Shown here one piece after another: positions 1 to 11,145 of a DNA stretch of 64,000 nucleotides. Source of the DNA: Lasiosphaeris hirsuta. Its lineage: Eukaryota > Ascomycota > Sordariomycetes > Sordariales > Lasiosphaeriaceae. A model generated the notes under the pieces. The model did no database searches. It was not told the origin of the DNA and saw only the letters and a list, made by a program, of their open reading frames with translations. A program made the translations under genes and the position numbers. The DNA lies in contig JAUKUA010000002.1 in the NCBI GenBank assembly GCA_030549175.1, forward strand, positions 4,712,001 to 4,776,000, read 5' to 3'. How positions within the stretch are numbered: position 1 is the first letter of the stretch; the number at the start of each line of letters is the position of its first letter.

Positions 1-1671
1 GTAGGTTAGCGCTTTGGAGTTGCAGATGGCACAATCTTCGGAGCAAGTCTTTGCATCTAGATACCTGCAGACTCTCGTGTTACCTTGTTTGTGTATAAAA
101 CGGCTTGGAATTCAGCACGTCCTTTGAGCTGGATAAAGGGCCTTGAGGCCAAAGAACAACCCTTTGCACCAACATACCTAGTTCCAAGTCGCATCCCATG
201 ATTTGGATAGCCCCTTATCACGCCATTTCACGGAATACGCTCTCAACCTCGGCATCAGCAGACTCCCACTCTTTCCGCAATGACACGCGGCTGCCGGCTA
301 GGAAGGACGACGTACCCCTGAGCTGTTTGCCGCATCGTCAGGATGGCCAACGTGCACCTAGTACATCTATCCAACTCCAAGGTCTGGTTCTCTACGATGC
401 TTGTTTGCTTGCTTGTACCTCGTGCCTTTTCTGAACCTTTGTGATAATATCGCGGGACGGCCTTCACATATCGTTGCAAAGTCTAGGCGGCCGACCGACC
501 TGAGATCAGATGGGCGAGAGTGAGGGCTGGATGAACGAGAACTGGGTCAAGACTATTTTCTTCTCGACAGTCCCTGGTGAAAGATTATTCAGGACAAGGT
601 TATTCTTGGCAGCATCGCGGCAGGGTAAGACCTTCAGCGTTGGGGAATTGCCGTCTGTTGGTGTGTTGCGGCTTGGGTTGTGCGGAGGCGTCTTTTTGCA
701 TCTCCCACCCCCTGTATTCCACCCACCGCCTTCCAGCCACAGTGACAAGGCCTGTCAACGGCGCCGTCAGCAAGAATAATAAAGGCGAAGGCCACACACA
801 CACATCGTCGGCACCGGTCGCAGCGGTCGCACTCAATCGCAGTCAATTGCAACACTATTACAGCGATTTAAATCGCTCAAATACATCAAACGCAGTAAAA
901 GCTCCATCAACACTATAACTATACACCCCTAGCCCTGCCATCGGCCCTGCCGCCTCCCCTAGGCTTGCCTATAGGGCAGATACTGCGGTTTTGACGGTGT
1001 TGAAGGTGTTGAAGGTGTTGAAGGTGTGCAATCAATGCATTTTTGCGCTGTTGTGTGGAAGTCTGGCTTGCAAGGCTGTAAGGTGGGCAATTGGCACGCG
1101 GGCCGGCCGTTGCAAGTGGTGGGCATTCAATTGGCACGCAGGCTTGGGAGAGACTGGCAAACCGGGCACAGGCCCATGCCCACATTCACACGAGTGGACA
1201 GACAATTCATTCTTTTTTAACCCGAGATAATCGGCCCCGAGACTTGCGCGCTTCTGGGGGATGTAGATCCTGTAGCTGTTGTGGAGATACGATATCGCAT
1301 ATTTGTAGAACTACCTCGCTAGCCTATCAACGATGAGAATGTCGTTTCTGTGTGGCTGCTGCTGAAGGTGGGCACATGACCAAGACTACTGGGGCCTTCT
1401 TTCCTCTCACCCCTCTCTTGGGGTGTGCCGATAATAGATTAACTGTGACCCCTCCATCCTTCCACGCCCTCTCATTCTTCCACGCCCTCTCATCCTCCCA
1501 GGCCCTCTCTCTCTTAATCTCACACCTTCATCTTCTCACGCCCTCTTTCTTCCTTTCACACGTTCATCTTTCCACGCCCCCTTCTCTGCTCTCACACCTC
1601 CCTCATAACACCGAGGATTTGCCATCGGCATACAAAGACCAATCCTCAATCTACTTTGTACGTAACCACAA
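1..1671. other. No gene recognised; simple repeats
   Basis: I see no convincing gene here. Overlapping short open frames exist on both strands but none has recognisable protein character. The stretch holds a GAAGGTGTT-type tandem run near 994-1025 and a pyrimidine-rich segment (about 1455-1620) with repeated TTCCACGCCCTCTC-like words, which may belong to the promoter and leader of the gene starting at 1768. Confidence 0.5.
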
Positions 1672-1755
1672 ACAATCCACAAGCCACAATCCACAAGCCA
1701 CAATCCACAAGCCACAATCCACAAGCCACAAGCCACAAGCCACAATCCACAGTCC
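1672..1755. repeat. CACAATCCACAAGC minisatellite
   Basis: About six tandem copies of a 14-base CACAATCCACAAGC-like unit, some shortened to CACAAGC, end 12 bases before the ATG at 1768. The repeat therefore probably lies in the 5' leader of the next gene. Confidence 0.85.
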
Positions 1756-1767
1756 AAATCTAACACA

Positions 1768-2178
1768 ATGAACAGAGACGCCCCCCCGCCATATACAAAA
1801 ATGGCGCCACAGGACATTCCCCTCGACGACTGCGAGGCTGGCACGCAAACTTCGGCCTCGGGACCCGGTCGCCAGCCCCTTCGCCATCCCCCTATGACAT
1901 ACAATTACTCGAGCGCTGACGGCGCTTCGATCCGCTTCCCGGTCGGCGACAATAGCCACCCGCTTTGTGAGTGGCACGGTTGCGGAAAGCGCGAGGGCTG
2001 CGGACAATATGAGGGCTGCGGAAAGTTTGACGGCTGCGGAAAATGTGAGGGCTGTGGAGGCTGCGCCTGCTTCATGCCCATATGCAATGGTTGCGAAATG
2101 AACTGGGCTAGCATCATGGTTCTCCTCGCCTTTTTCGCCATCATCCTTGTTGTTTGGTTCCTCTTTAAGAAGGCCTAG
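1768..2178 (+). CDS. Small Cys-repeat tail-anchored protein
   Basis: An intronless 136-residue open frame. Residues 1-65 are polar and proline-rich. Residues about 67-100 contain five spaced GCG or CGK words (CGKREGCG, then QYEGCG, KFDGCG, KCEGCG) with Cys about every six residues, then a CACF patch. About 20 hydrophobic residues follow near 111-132, ending in a short FKKA tail. This is the layout of a tail-anchored membrane protein with a cytosolic Cys-rich repeat, which could bind metal or be palmitoylated; function is unknown to me. The frame is preferred over the 183-residue antisense frame because the repeat has amino-acid-level regularity and the membrane segment is well placed. Tandem repeats flank it on both sides. 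Confidence 0.6.
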   Translation: MNRDAPPPYTKMAPQDIPLDDCEAGTQTSASGPGRQPLRHPPMTYNYSSADGASIRFPVGDNSHPLCEWHGCGKREGCGQYEGCGKFDGCGKCEGCGGCACFMPICNGCEMNWASIMVLLAFFAIILVVWFLFKKA

Positions 2179-2219
2179 TCCGTACGTATTCCATTCTCGC
2201 ACACAGTCACAATCTAACC

Positions 2220-2500
2220 ACTCGGCAGAGCAATCTCGTCGGTGTTACAATCAGGCGCAGGGCAGATGGGATCACATTTGGCGATTCGTTTGGGCATTGA
2301 GCATCAATCGGCAGGGCAGATGGAATCACTTTTGGCGTCAGGGCAATGAGCATCAATGGGCAGGCAGATGGTATCGCGTTTGGCGTGTTTGGCGTTTAGG
2401 CAGGAGGATGGTTTGGCAGGCGCGTGGTTTGGCAGGCGCATGATTTGGCAGGCGCATGGTTTGGCAGGCGCATGGTTTGGCAGGCGGATGGATGGGTTGG
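2220..2500. repeat. Two nested minisatellites
   Basis: From about 2255 to 2395 a roughly 60-base unit (GGGCAGATGG-ATCAC-TTTGGCG-GAGCATCAAT) is present in about two and a half diverged copies. From 2409 to 2488 follow five copies of the 16-base unit TGGTTTGGCAGGCGCA, nearly perfect. Open frames across it are low-complexity translations of the repeat. Confidence 0.85.
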
Positions 2501-3469
2501 GCAGGTAGAGATGGTATCGCGTTCCCGCTGCCCAAGCCGGGCAAGACCCTCTCGGCCCTCCGGGGCGACCTGCTCAACGGAAAGGGCTTCATCCTGTTTA
2601 AGCGCAGGCAAGACTAAGTAAAAACGTCTTGAGCATTTCCTTGGGCGTGTGCCTTTTTTCCATGCACGTGCCTTCCTCATGAATCCCGCTTGTGACGACG
2701 TCCTGGTGCCTTCCTCTAATGCCCGCTTCTAACGCGTGCCCTCCTCTGGTAATTTTGCGGCCAACTTTTTGGTTCAACATACGTGCGGCCCGCTCCTTTT
2801 CAACATATGGCGAGACGAAACCATTGTCAACGACATCACCGCCCCAACAACCGACTTATCGGACCCGAAGAATCACACAACAAGGAAACATGGCGGACTC
2901 GGAAGGGTCAAAACATCAGACAGTCCTCAAAAATGTCTCCTTTCCCTTTCTCCACTCCCTCTTAACCTTTCTTTCCCTTTCTCCGTTCCCTCTTGCCCTT
3001 TCTTTCCCTTTCTTCGCTCCCGGGAGCGACAACCTCTTGATCATCGAAGAGCAGGACAAGATCGATAAACATTTCGGCAACCGGTCCTCGCCGGCAGCAG
3101 CAGCATCAACGTAAAGTGCCGAGTCGATGAGGAAACCACTACGCGCCAAGGGCATCTATCTGGCGCAGGGAGCAGAGTTTTTGGCAAGGGAACCATGGCT
3201 GGCAACAACTACTAGAATGGGCGACATGATAGTTAGGATGGCAACGAGGAAAAGGGCAATGTCATTTTATCACAGGGGGCTGCTGAGCACTTAATTATCT
3301 CTCGACAATGTCCCGGTCCCGGCTGCTGTCGCAAGTCTCCTTGCCCTTCTCTTTATTTCCCGGGCTTAGTTCGTCCCTAAGCCCGTTGATTAACACTCTT
3401 ACCATGCCAGCATCTCGTCTACATACCGCTATATCTATCAATTCCCTTGGTCGCTGACGCGTGGTGCTT
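2500..3469. other. No gene recognised
   Basis: Short frames on both strands lack recognisable protein character. A CT-rich segment with repeated CTTTCCCTTTCT words lies at about 2938-3015. Confidence 0.4.
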
Positions 3470-4189
3470 TCAGCAGCGTGATGTTGCACAAGAGGGTACC
3501 GCAGAGATTCCGGAGCTGTTTGGGGGAGCCGTGTCGAAGATAGCGGTGTCAAATGCACGCGCAGGATGGGGGATAGCCCTCGACCCTCCCCGGCACGTAC
3601 CGGTCCTGATCGAGTCTGAAGGTCTTCCTGCGTGAGTGAGCGGCTGTGTGGCCGGGGTTGGAGTCCCGACCGGAGGCCGGATGTAGGATGCAGCGCTGGA
3701 TGGCGTGTTGTTGATGAGAGGCGTCTGTCCTTCCAAGACGACTCGTACCCGGTCTTGTATGTCTCGCAAGATGGAGTTGTGGGGTGAGGAAGGCTCGACA
3801 AAGGCGGTCTTCAAGGTGGCTGGCACGCCCAACCGCCAATCTTGTTTTTAGCGCACTCGCCTGTCAGAATGTCGGAGAACCTCACCCTCACTACCTTCAA
3901 CTTCCGCGTCATCCTTATCCATGTCATGCTCCAAATCGGCTGATGCCCACAATTCTTCCAGACGGCGGGGGCCGCCATCGCCGTCAATTGTGAAATCGAC
4001 AATGTGCCACAGTCCACGGGAACGAGGCCGGGAGGGCAGGGGAACGGCGAGATCGCAAACCCGCGATTCAAGGCAGCTGATACAAGTTAGTAAATTAAAT
4101 AACCGCCAAGTGGAGATGGGTGTATTGTACGAGATCATGTGTTCGAACGTGCTAGAGACGTGAGGTAGGGTATAGGTGGTAATGAGCAT
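3470..4189 (-). other. Possible fragment of a hypothetical gene
   Basis: Two minus-strand open blocks look protein-like. One runs from about 4040 to 3850 and is rich in Asp and Glu (reads LEELWASADLEHDMDKDD). The other runs from about 3832 to 3470 and has a helical start followed by a Pro/Ser/Thr-rich tail. They could be consecutive exons, but I found no donor and acceptor pair that keeps both in phase, so the gene may be broken or wrongly delimited. No family recognised. Confidence 0.25.
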
Positions 4190-4902
4190 GATGTGATCAA
4201 GATGGTGGTACGCTACACAATCAAGACGATGACGATGATGCGTGACAATCGGGGATACTGTTTAAGATTCGAGCTGCTGCTGCTGGGACGATGATAATGG
4301 GAGAGGCGATCAAGCGATATATATATACACAAGGCCCTAAGCTGCTAGCATTAGGGCGTCAATCTCAAACTTAGAACCAGCGCCATCGACGGTCTCGACC
4401 GGCCCAAGGGGTGTTTAGCCACCAGCCAAGTTCGGAACTGGCCGGCGCCGTCCTTGGCCGGTCCACAGAACCGAGCCATTAGCCGGCCCTGACAAGTCAT
4501 TTATGTATGTGCATGTGTCATGCAAAACCGCTCACGAGCACGCAGCTACCCAACCAAAAGTCCAGCAACATATCCCGCTAATGGCCCCGGAGACATTAGC
4601 TTCTCGCAATTGCACTAAACCGATCCAAAAGCCATGTCCAGCAGGGCACCCCATTCTGACTCTCATGCGCAGCAAGAACCGGCTCCGGCTATCTCGGCCA
4701 AAACGTGACCACCTCATCAAAATCCTCCCCCGAGTCTCGTGAGGCTCCTGCTGCTGCTGAGAGAGAGAGCCTACCCGCGTCCCCCAGCTTCATGATGCCG
4801 ACAAGCCGGTCGCCAAACGCGTCGTTGGACGATGCGCGCTAGCGGGTCGAGCAAGATATGAAAACGGGCACCAGGAGGGTGTGTGCTCATTCAGCGTTGC
4901 TC
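4190..4902. other. No gene recognised
   Basis: Mixed sequence with short open frames only; a CTGCTGCTG microsatellite lies near 4746-4758 and a TATATATA run near 4318-4326. Confidence 0.4.
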
Positions 4903-5454
4903 TCATACTAGCCAATCAAGATCCATCTCGTCCGAGTCCTCATTCTCGTTGATGAGGTGGACCAGGTCCCCATCTACAGCCTCCCAAGCAAGCCATTCCT
5001 GGCGGGTTATGATCAACTCGGCGATCAGCTGATCCTTGTAGAGACCAAGGATGGCGTCGCCATCAGTGCGCTTGAGTTGAGGATCGAGCCCCTCTAGGGC
5101 GGGGTATTCGATGCCCAAACCGTCCAGCCTCCCGCGGTAATGCTGGCAGCGTTCCTTGATCTGGTTCACCAGATGCCGCTCGGCCAGGATGCGATGGCCG
5201 AGAGTCTTTGCATTTATGCGGTGAAGCCATGCCGCGCTGGCAGACCTCCCCTTGTCTGCGTTTGGCTCATCGGCGGCAAAGACGTGGTGGAATGTGTGGC
5301 GGTGGTCTCGGCAAGCGCCCTCGCTGCGGAACTCCTTGGTACAAGGAGCAGTCGGATCGGCAATGTCTCGAAGGGTGCAGCGCACCAAGGAACCCTGATG
5401 GAACCTAGCTCGAGCGTCGTGGTTAGATGGCATTCGTGCCCAACAGGGAGGCAA
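4903..5454 (-). CDS. C2H2-finger-like hypothetical protein
   Basis: A 183-residue minus-strand frame. Residues about 26-56 read as a degenerate C2H2-like finger: a first Cys in RCTL, a second Cys in PCTKEF, then CRDHRHTFHH supplying histidines. The remainder is helical and charged (ERHLVNQIKERCQHYRGRL, then an acidic end with ENEDSDEMDLDWLV). This resembles fungal hypothetical proteins with one finger followed by an acidic C-terminus. The gene probably has an upstream exon: an acidic open block at 5520-5801 on the same strand (DDDSGDEHGGNSDDD) is a candidate. The start codon is therefore uncertain. No specific function can be assigned. Confidence 0.45.
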   Translation of the reverse strand: MPPCWARMPSNHDARARFHQGSLVRCTLRDIADPTAPCTKEFRSEGACRDHRHTFHHVFAADEPNADKGRSASAAWLHRINAKTLGHRILAERHLVNQIKERCQHYRGRLDGLGIEYPALEGLDPQLKRTDGDAILGLYKDQLIAELIITRQEWLAWEAVDGDLVHLINENEDSDEMDLDWLV

Positions 5455-7307
5455 AAAGAATAATATACATACTTTGCATTATGAGTGGGCATGCTCCTCT
5501 GCTTGAGAAACTTTCCACATTATGCACACGGCTGGTAGGTAGGTCTGTATACGACCGAGGGCTGTGGCTGGCCCCTTTCGCCGTTGGCTTCCATGTTCGA
5601 TTCTAAGCCAAGTAAAGGGCTGACGGCGTCGTCATCTGAGTTACCCCCGTGCTCATCACCCGAGTCATCGTCGCCGTAGGTAGTACCGCTGGTCGGGTGT
5701 AGCCGGCCGCCGGGAACGGCAGGGCTTCTCGGGTCAATGCCTACAGAGGCCAAACCCGACTGGCCTGCCGTGAGGGTAGTTCCCATAATGTCAATCATCA
5801 TATCGACGTCGATATTATGGCGACTAGGTTTCCGAGGCAGACTGAGCGCTAGTTTCTTTATCCCTTAGGGATTGACGGGGGGGGGGGGGGGGTGCGAGAA
5901 TTAAGCAGGGCATCATACCTTGACACTTGTTGCATAGACTGTTGGAGGGCGGCCTCAAATATTCCCAGTAGGGTCGGCTCTCTACTTCTCGTTAGCTAAT
6001 CTAGTACTAGTCTTGGAGAAGGAGACTCAGAGCACCGAGGTACACCCAAGAGAAGGGGGGATATCATAAGTAAATCAAAAACATAATCATTATTACTTAC
6101 CCGGTGGATAAATTCATTATTTATACCTAGTTGTACTGAGAAGTCCTAGTTGTACTGACAAGGTTGGCCTGAGCATGTAATTGCTTCAAGTTAAGACCAA
6201 GATGAGAGAGCTGACTGGTATGTGTCAATTTGTGGTTGTGTTGTTATAGAAAACAGACGAGAATGAAATTCCATGACGCGCACGGCAGGCCACACCCCCA
6301 AGTGCTTGAAGAGAAAGACGTGCTATTTCTTGGGCGGGTGAGGTGGGTAAAGTGGGTATTTATTCATCACTGTTCAACTGCAAAACCGAGACGACAAGCA
6401 TAGGCCCGGCCCGTGCTTACTTGCTTGGGTGCTTCCTTTACTGTTTACTGCAGATGAAGACGGCAAGCACGGCCCCAAGCCCGTGCTCACTTGCTTGTGT
6501 GCTTGTTTGCGAATTGGCAACGAGCTCTTCCTACCTACGCTCCAGGAGAGGAGGGGGTTCTATACTGGCAATGTGTATGAGTCCTCTGCGGTGCTGCTCA
6601 ATGCACAGCGCCATCTTTACTAGTTTGCCTCCAGACCCCTATCAATAATCGACCAGCTAATGCCCCATTCTCGTACCCAGAGTGGCATCCACCCATCCAT
6701 CCACAAAACCTACCGCGACATCTCACGGCCTCGATATTGGTCATCAATCCGGCAGCAGGTCCGCGCGTCGATCCACTTCGTGGCTACGGATATGAACGCG
6801 TGTTGCGGTGCGGCGGCAATGTTGGCAGTGTCGATAATTCTATCTTGGTCGTGTTGATGTAATCAAACAAAGGAGTTGCTCCGGAGAATGCGTGATATAA
6901 AGGATGCGGGACGCTCTCTCTCTCTCTCTCTCTCCTGGTCTGAGACGCTGCCTATGATATATATCGTTCCATCACGAAGACGCAGTCGCGGCAGAGGGTT
7001 TGGTACCCTACCAGGTCCAGAACGCACCCGTGAGCAATGCGAGGTACATAGGAACACGCTGGCTAGAGCTAGGCAGAGTAGAGTGTTTTTGCGTTTTTCC
7101 TATGCTACCTATGGCTATGTTTACTCTCGCGGGAAAAGAAGAAGAAATGCGTCACATCATTCATCGTTATCCCTAGCAGCCATGGTTCCGGGGGGGAAGT
7201 CATCCCTAACCATATTATCACCAACCAACCAGCCTTCTCCTGAAAAGAAATCCCGTGGAGACAGCTGCGTGTCCACCGAGGGAGCCCCGCCCCTACCCTC
7301 GACGCAT
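5455..7307. other. Gene-poor stretch with simple repeats
   Basis: No confident gene. An acidic open block at 5520-5801 (minus) may belong to the preceding gene. A run of about 14 G sits at 5878-5892. A diverged duplication of about 45 bases (CAAGCA-GGCCC-GCCCGTGCTTACTTGCTTG) lies between 6393 and 6500. A (TC)n run lies at 6917-6936. The long plus-strand frame from 6876 is antisense to the gene at 7308-8827 and rejected. Confidence 0.45.
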
Positions 7308-8827
7308 CTACCACTTGGGGGGAAACCGCGCCAAGAGCCGGCTCCAGGGAGCCATCACGGCCCTGGCCGGGCTCATCACGAGAGGGGGTCTGCCACTAGA
7401 AAATGCAGTACCCAGGGCGCGCTGGCGGCCATCAGGCACGGCGGGGCCCTTGACTGCGTGTCCGCTTGCACGAACCGAAGAGGGCTGCGCAAAATTCGAG
7501 AGGGGTTGCCGTTTGCCGCCGTGGTCAAACAATCTATTCGCCACGAGTCTGCCTGCAAGAGTCGACAAGAGTCGCTTGCCACTGCCCGACGCAATGGAGC
7601 TGCTGGGCGTTGTGGACTTGGCTGTGTTGATACCCTGGTTGCGGTATTCCCAGAAGCGGTATTTCTGGATGGTAGAGGCGAGAATAGTAGCATACGGAAT
7701 GGTGATGTTGGGCTGGTGGTGGTTGACCCTGGAATAGGAAAAAGTTAGACGAGTCTGGGTAGATCTTGGCGATGCTGTACGATGAAGAAGAAGAAGAAGA
7801 AAAAAAAGGAGAGAAGAAAAAAAAAACAAAAAAAAACCACATACCTGACGTTAAGGGGTCGAACAAACTCGTCCGGGAGACTCTCACGTTCCTTGACCAA
7901 GTCCGACAGCCATAGTTTAACCCCCCCTCCCGGTGTAGAGAGTGGCTCCTGTTGCACAACCATCTTGATAGCCCCATCAATGATGGTAAAAACCGAAACG
8001 AAGGACTTTTGAGCCAGGCGCTGCAGCCTCCTCTCGCTATCCATCCGACCTGGCAGACCAAGCTGTATGGCGACCACGGTATGGGTATCTCCCGGGTGCT
8101 CGGTGATGAACTGGGCGTATTTGCTCGCGCCTTCGTGATTGCCGTTGAAGAAAACCATCAGACAAGCGGGCATCTTGTGCTCAGCAGTGCTGTGGAGTGC
8201 GATGGCATAATGGAAGGTTGCCGCCTCGTCGAGAGCGCAGACGTCCAACTTAACCGCAAGGGCCAACTGACTGATTGGCTTGTCAAGTTGACCGAGGGAT
8301 TCCAGGCTGTTGGCTATGACACGGTAGCATTCGTGAGTGATGTAGTTCGTAACCGCGGCATAAAGAGAAGAAGCCATGGTCGTAAGGTTTCCGGTCGATG
8401 GGTCAAACTCCTACAAGTGGCCTTCTGTCAGACAAAGTAAGCGTAGGGCATTTGACTTAGTACTCACGAAAGGTATTAGCCGCCTTGGGCTGTAGGGATC
8501 TCGGCTGATGGCCGCAGCAAGGTCTTGCAATTCAGGGAAACCGTTATCGATGCGGTAGTGGTCCTCACGGTTGACGGTGAACTCGAAGTAGAATGCGTCC
8601 GAGGCTGATGGTGGCGCAACCTGAAAACAGTGGAGGGCAGCAAGGACTTTGTCGAGAGGCTCTGGCTTGTCGGGATCAAGACCTGCCCAGAAGGGGCGAG
8701 TAGAAGGTATCGGGGCCGCCTAGTATATATATATATATATTAGTTCCTCCATCTTGGACTCTCGGGCTGGGTTTTGCAGTGATGGGAGAGACCTCACCAT
8801 CATGATACTTGGTTCCAAAGGGCGCAT
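7308..8827 (-). CDS. Hypothetical protein, four exons
   Basis: I assemble exons 8798-8827, 8468-8719, 7845-8410 and 7308-7728 (minus strand). The introns are 78, 57 and 116 bases with donors GTGAGG, GTGAGT and GTATGT and AG acceptors. The exon lengths sum to 1,269 bases, giving 422 residues in one frame. The third intron carries a long pyrimidine tract. An alternative acceptor inside it (after CGTACAG) also stays open and would end at 7534. The protein has alternating helical and strand-like segments (FYFEFTVNREDHYRI; THTVVAIQLGLPGRM) and no motif I recognise. No signal peptide or membrane segment is evident. The intact frame across three consensus introns makes it a believable gene; the function is unknown. 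Confidence 0.6.
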
Positions 8828-9512
8828 TGCTAGGTTACAAGGTTGGTGTGGAAGGAAGGAAGAGAGGAAGGTAATCTGTGTCAAAGGCCATGGCTTTCAA
8901 GAATGGAAAATGTGCGTGCCACTTTGATCTGTTCGTGATGAAAGCTTTGGCTAGCACGTGCCCCAGTTTAGCCAAGAGTGAATGGCAGCTGCGGAACAGC
9001 AAAGGCAATCAAGATTGAGGGGGCATTGAGCTGTTGCGTTCCCCGTGCCTTGTCGCTGGGAGCAAAGAGGCCCCTGTTTTTTTGCCACCCCTCCGGATTT
9101 TCATGGGTGATTCTCATCTTGGTGAATCCACTTTAGCATACCGACCGATTTGCGACGTTCGTCTAGCGCGTCCAAGACGAATACCACACACAGGCCCAGA
9201 GCTGACTCCAAGATTGCCCACATCGATATTGTATTGTTTGTCAAGGCCGTGTGCAGCAATGCGCAAAGGGCCTGCCTGGCAGTGTTTTGGTCCTACAGGG
9301 TACTCACTCCAGAGTACACACGCTAGCAAATACGACACCGTCACCACCAAGAGCATCAGCAAGAAGGGGCCTGCTTGTGAACCCCACGAGAAGATAAGCC
9401 CTCTAGGGTCTGGTCGGGAAGATGAAAAGAAAAAACTGGGGCCGCGGCAGACCCAGCTCGGCGGAGAGTCACTCGTGCAATCACTTCTCAGAAGATGGTC
9501 CTCTCCATGTGT
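8828..9512. other. No gene recognised
   Basis: Intergenic stretch between two minus-strand genes; it should contain the promoter of the gene starting at 8827. Open frames on both strands overlap and show no family signature. Confidence 0.4.
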
Positions 9513-10188
9513 CTATCTTTGACGGGACCTTTCAAAGGTGCTCTCGTCAAGACACATGCCGCCTTGGCACAGGTCGACCATCAGGCCTGGTTCACCGCTT
9601 GAGGTGAACACAAGGGAGAGATTTCCTCGACGCACATTGCTGACCAACGGTTCCCGAGTCAACAATGATTGTCCCTGTTCTCGCCCCGGGCCAAGAATTG
9701 CCCCAGAGTCAGCGCGGCACGGTGGTTGCATCAATATAAATTTGAAAGAGGGTGAGGAGACTGATCAACGAACCTCTTCAGCCAATATGGTGCGGTTTCC
9801 CGTGTTTTCTTCCTTGATGTAGTATGTGGCCGGGCAAGTGCGCCTCTTCAGGGCGGGTCGGCCCAAGGCCTTGTGCATTGCATGAATAGTGCCACCGCGG
9901 CTTACTGCGAGCCATCTGGCGGGTCGGTGTTAGTAGTAGCCAGGGTAGCAACACTTAGCCCCGGTCTTGGTCCGGGATGATGAGCTCAATTGGGCGGTCG
10001 TCAAGCACCCGCAACCGCTCCCTTATCGCCTTACAGATGTAGGCATTGTGGCTGAGGCCGCTAGTCAGGATGACATATCGCTTCGGGATCACTGTCTCGT
10101 TAGTCGGTTGAGGATAGGCCGCTTCTGCGTTTCTCACCCGCGAATAGCCCCCAGGGTTTCGTTGACCAGTTCATCCAGAGAGCTAGAG
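9513..10188 (-). pseudogene. Hsp70-like ATPase remnant, 5'-truncated
   Basis: The minus strand reads the C-terminal part of a fungal Hsp70-like actin-fold ATPase. It has a helix SLDELVNETLGAIRG, then KRYVILTSGLSHNAYI (equivalent to the VFLVGGFGESPYL strand-turn of the family), then LAVSRGGTIHAM (the AVARGA helix). The first two blocks are joined by a good 46-base intron (10092-10137, GTGAG...CTAAC...ACAG). The second and third require an intron at 9916-9958 with branch site CTAAC and AG acceptor, but its donor reads CTAAGT where GTAAGT is expected. A GC donor one base earlier leads straight to a stop. The N-terminal ATPase half is absent. I infer a truncated, probably dead copy. Confidence 0.6.
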
Positions 10189-10191
10189 GAT

Positions 10192-11145
10192 ATGAACGGT
10201 ATCGATAACGAGAAGCAGCAGCAAGCGCAGATTTTTTCCCAAAGGTTCCATCAAGGCTACGGATCAACACCGGCCATGGGGTCAATATGGGAGGTCTTGG
10301 TCAACAGGGTTAATGACCTTGGCTCTACCACCAGACTTTTGCCGTGGAACACGCTGAGCCTCACGACCCGGGAGTCACTTGGCCGGCTGTTAGGGGTGAG
10401 CGCAAGGCCATACTACGACACCAAGTACGCATCTTCTGCCCTCGTGCAGGCTTGGCTGTGGCACGTCCTCGACGACAACCTCTTCTCGGACCCAGACAAG
10501 TGGGCGACTCGGCAATGGAAGGCCTATGGTACCCTCTGCGCCTGCTTGCGCCACCGCGCCGAGACTCTGGACACCGCCATCATCCGGGAGGAATGCGGCA
10601 ATGCCGGGATATACGCCGAGTACGAGTTTCACTTTTGGCGCATGATCACCACCCGCATGATGACGGCGAGTTTCTCGGAGGACGACCCGAACGCCCCCAA
10701 GCATACCTCTGTCGACCGCCTGGTCGACCGCCTGATGGGCAAGCTCGCCGAGATCGTTGACGAGACTGAGAGCCCCCTAAGCATGTACGGAGATAAGGTC
10801 CGGCGCACAGCTGGCTTTGCCGTGTCCGCTGATATCGACATTCTCCGGGCACGGCGCCATGTCATGATGGCTTGGCGCCTCCCCAGCGTGGCGAACGCAG
10901 CTGCCATGAAGGGCCACCCCTTCCGCGAATCCCCCGCCCTCCAAGACTATGACAAAGTGTTTGCAAGCACGGGTGACCACATTGACTTGGTCGTGAGCCC
11001 TGGCATCTTTGTGCCGGGCGAAGCAAACGTTCGGTTCTATGATGGGCAGTGGGCGTATCCTATCCGGGTGACCACCAACGCATCGCTCCAAGGCCCCGCG
11101 GCCGAGTTCAGACAGCTCGCCATGATGAATTCGGCAGGCTCGTGA
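10192..11145 (+). CDS. Hypothetical fungal protein, possibly 5'-truncated
   Basis: A 317-residue open frame from an ATG at 10192; the frame is open further upstream to 9967 but that part overlaps the Hsp70-like remnant. The protein is helix-rich (LVQAWLWHVLDDNLF; RHVMMAWRLPSV) and ends in a strand-rich segment (SPGIFVPGEANVRFYDGQW). It resembles uncharacterised conserved proteins of filamentous ascomycetes, which I recall as longer at the N-terminus; no enzyme motif is visible. No membrane segment or signal peptide. Its start coincides with the broken 5' end of the opposite-strand Hsp70-like remnant, so a rearrangement junction near 10.19 kb may have removed its original 5' end. Confidence 0.5.
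   Translation: MNGIDNEKQQQAQIFSQRFHQGYGSTPAMGSIWEVLVNRVNDLGSTTRLLPWNTLSLTTRESLGRLLGVSARPYYDTKYASSALVQAWLWHVLDDNLFSDPDKWATRQWKAYGTLCACLRHRAETLDTAIIREECGNAGIYAEYEFHFWRMITTRMMTASFSEDDPNAPKHTSVDRLVDRLMGKLAEIVDETESPLSMYGDKVRRTAGFAVSADIDILRARRHVMMAWRLPSVANAAAMKGHPFRESPALQDYDKVFASTGDHIDLVVSPGIFVPGEANVRFYDGQWAYPIRVTTNASLQGPAAEFRQLAMMNSAGS

Noticed and set aside
1651..2202. 183-residue minus-strand open frame
   Set aside because: Its ends are translations of the minisatellite and of the antisense of the Cys-repeat gene.
6876..7748. 290-residue plus-strand open frame
   Set aside because: It begins in a (TC)n run and lies antisense to the spliced minus-strand gene at 7308-8827; its composition shows no protein family.
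9916..9960. GC-AG intron in the Hsp70-like remnant
   Set aside because: A GC donor at GCTAAG would put the next exon in a frame that stops after four codons, so a mutated GT donor fits better.
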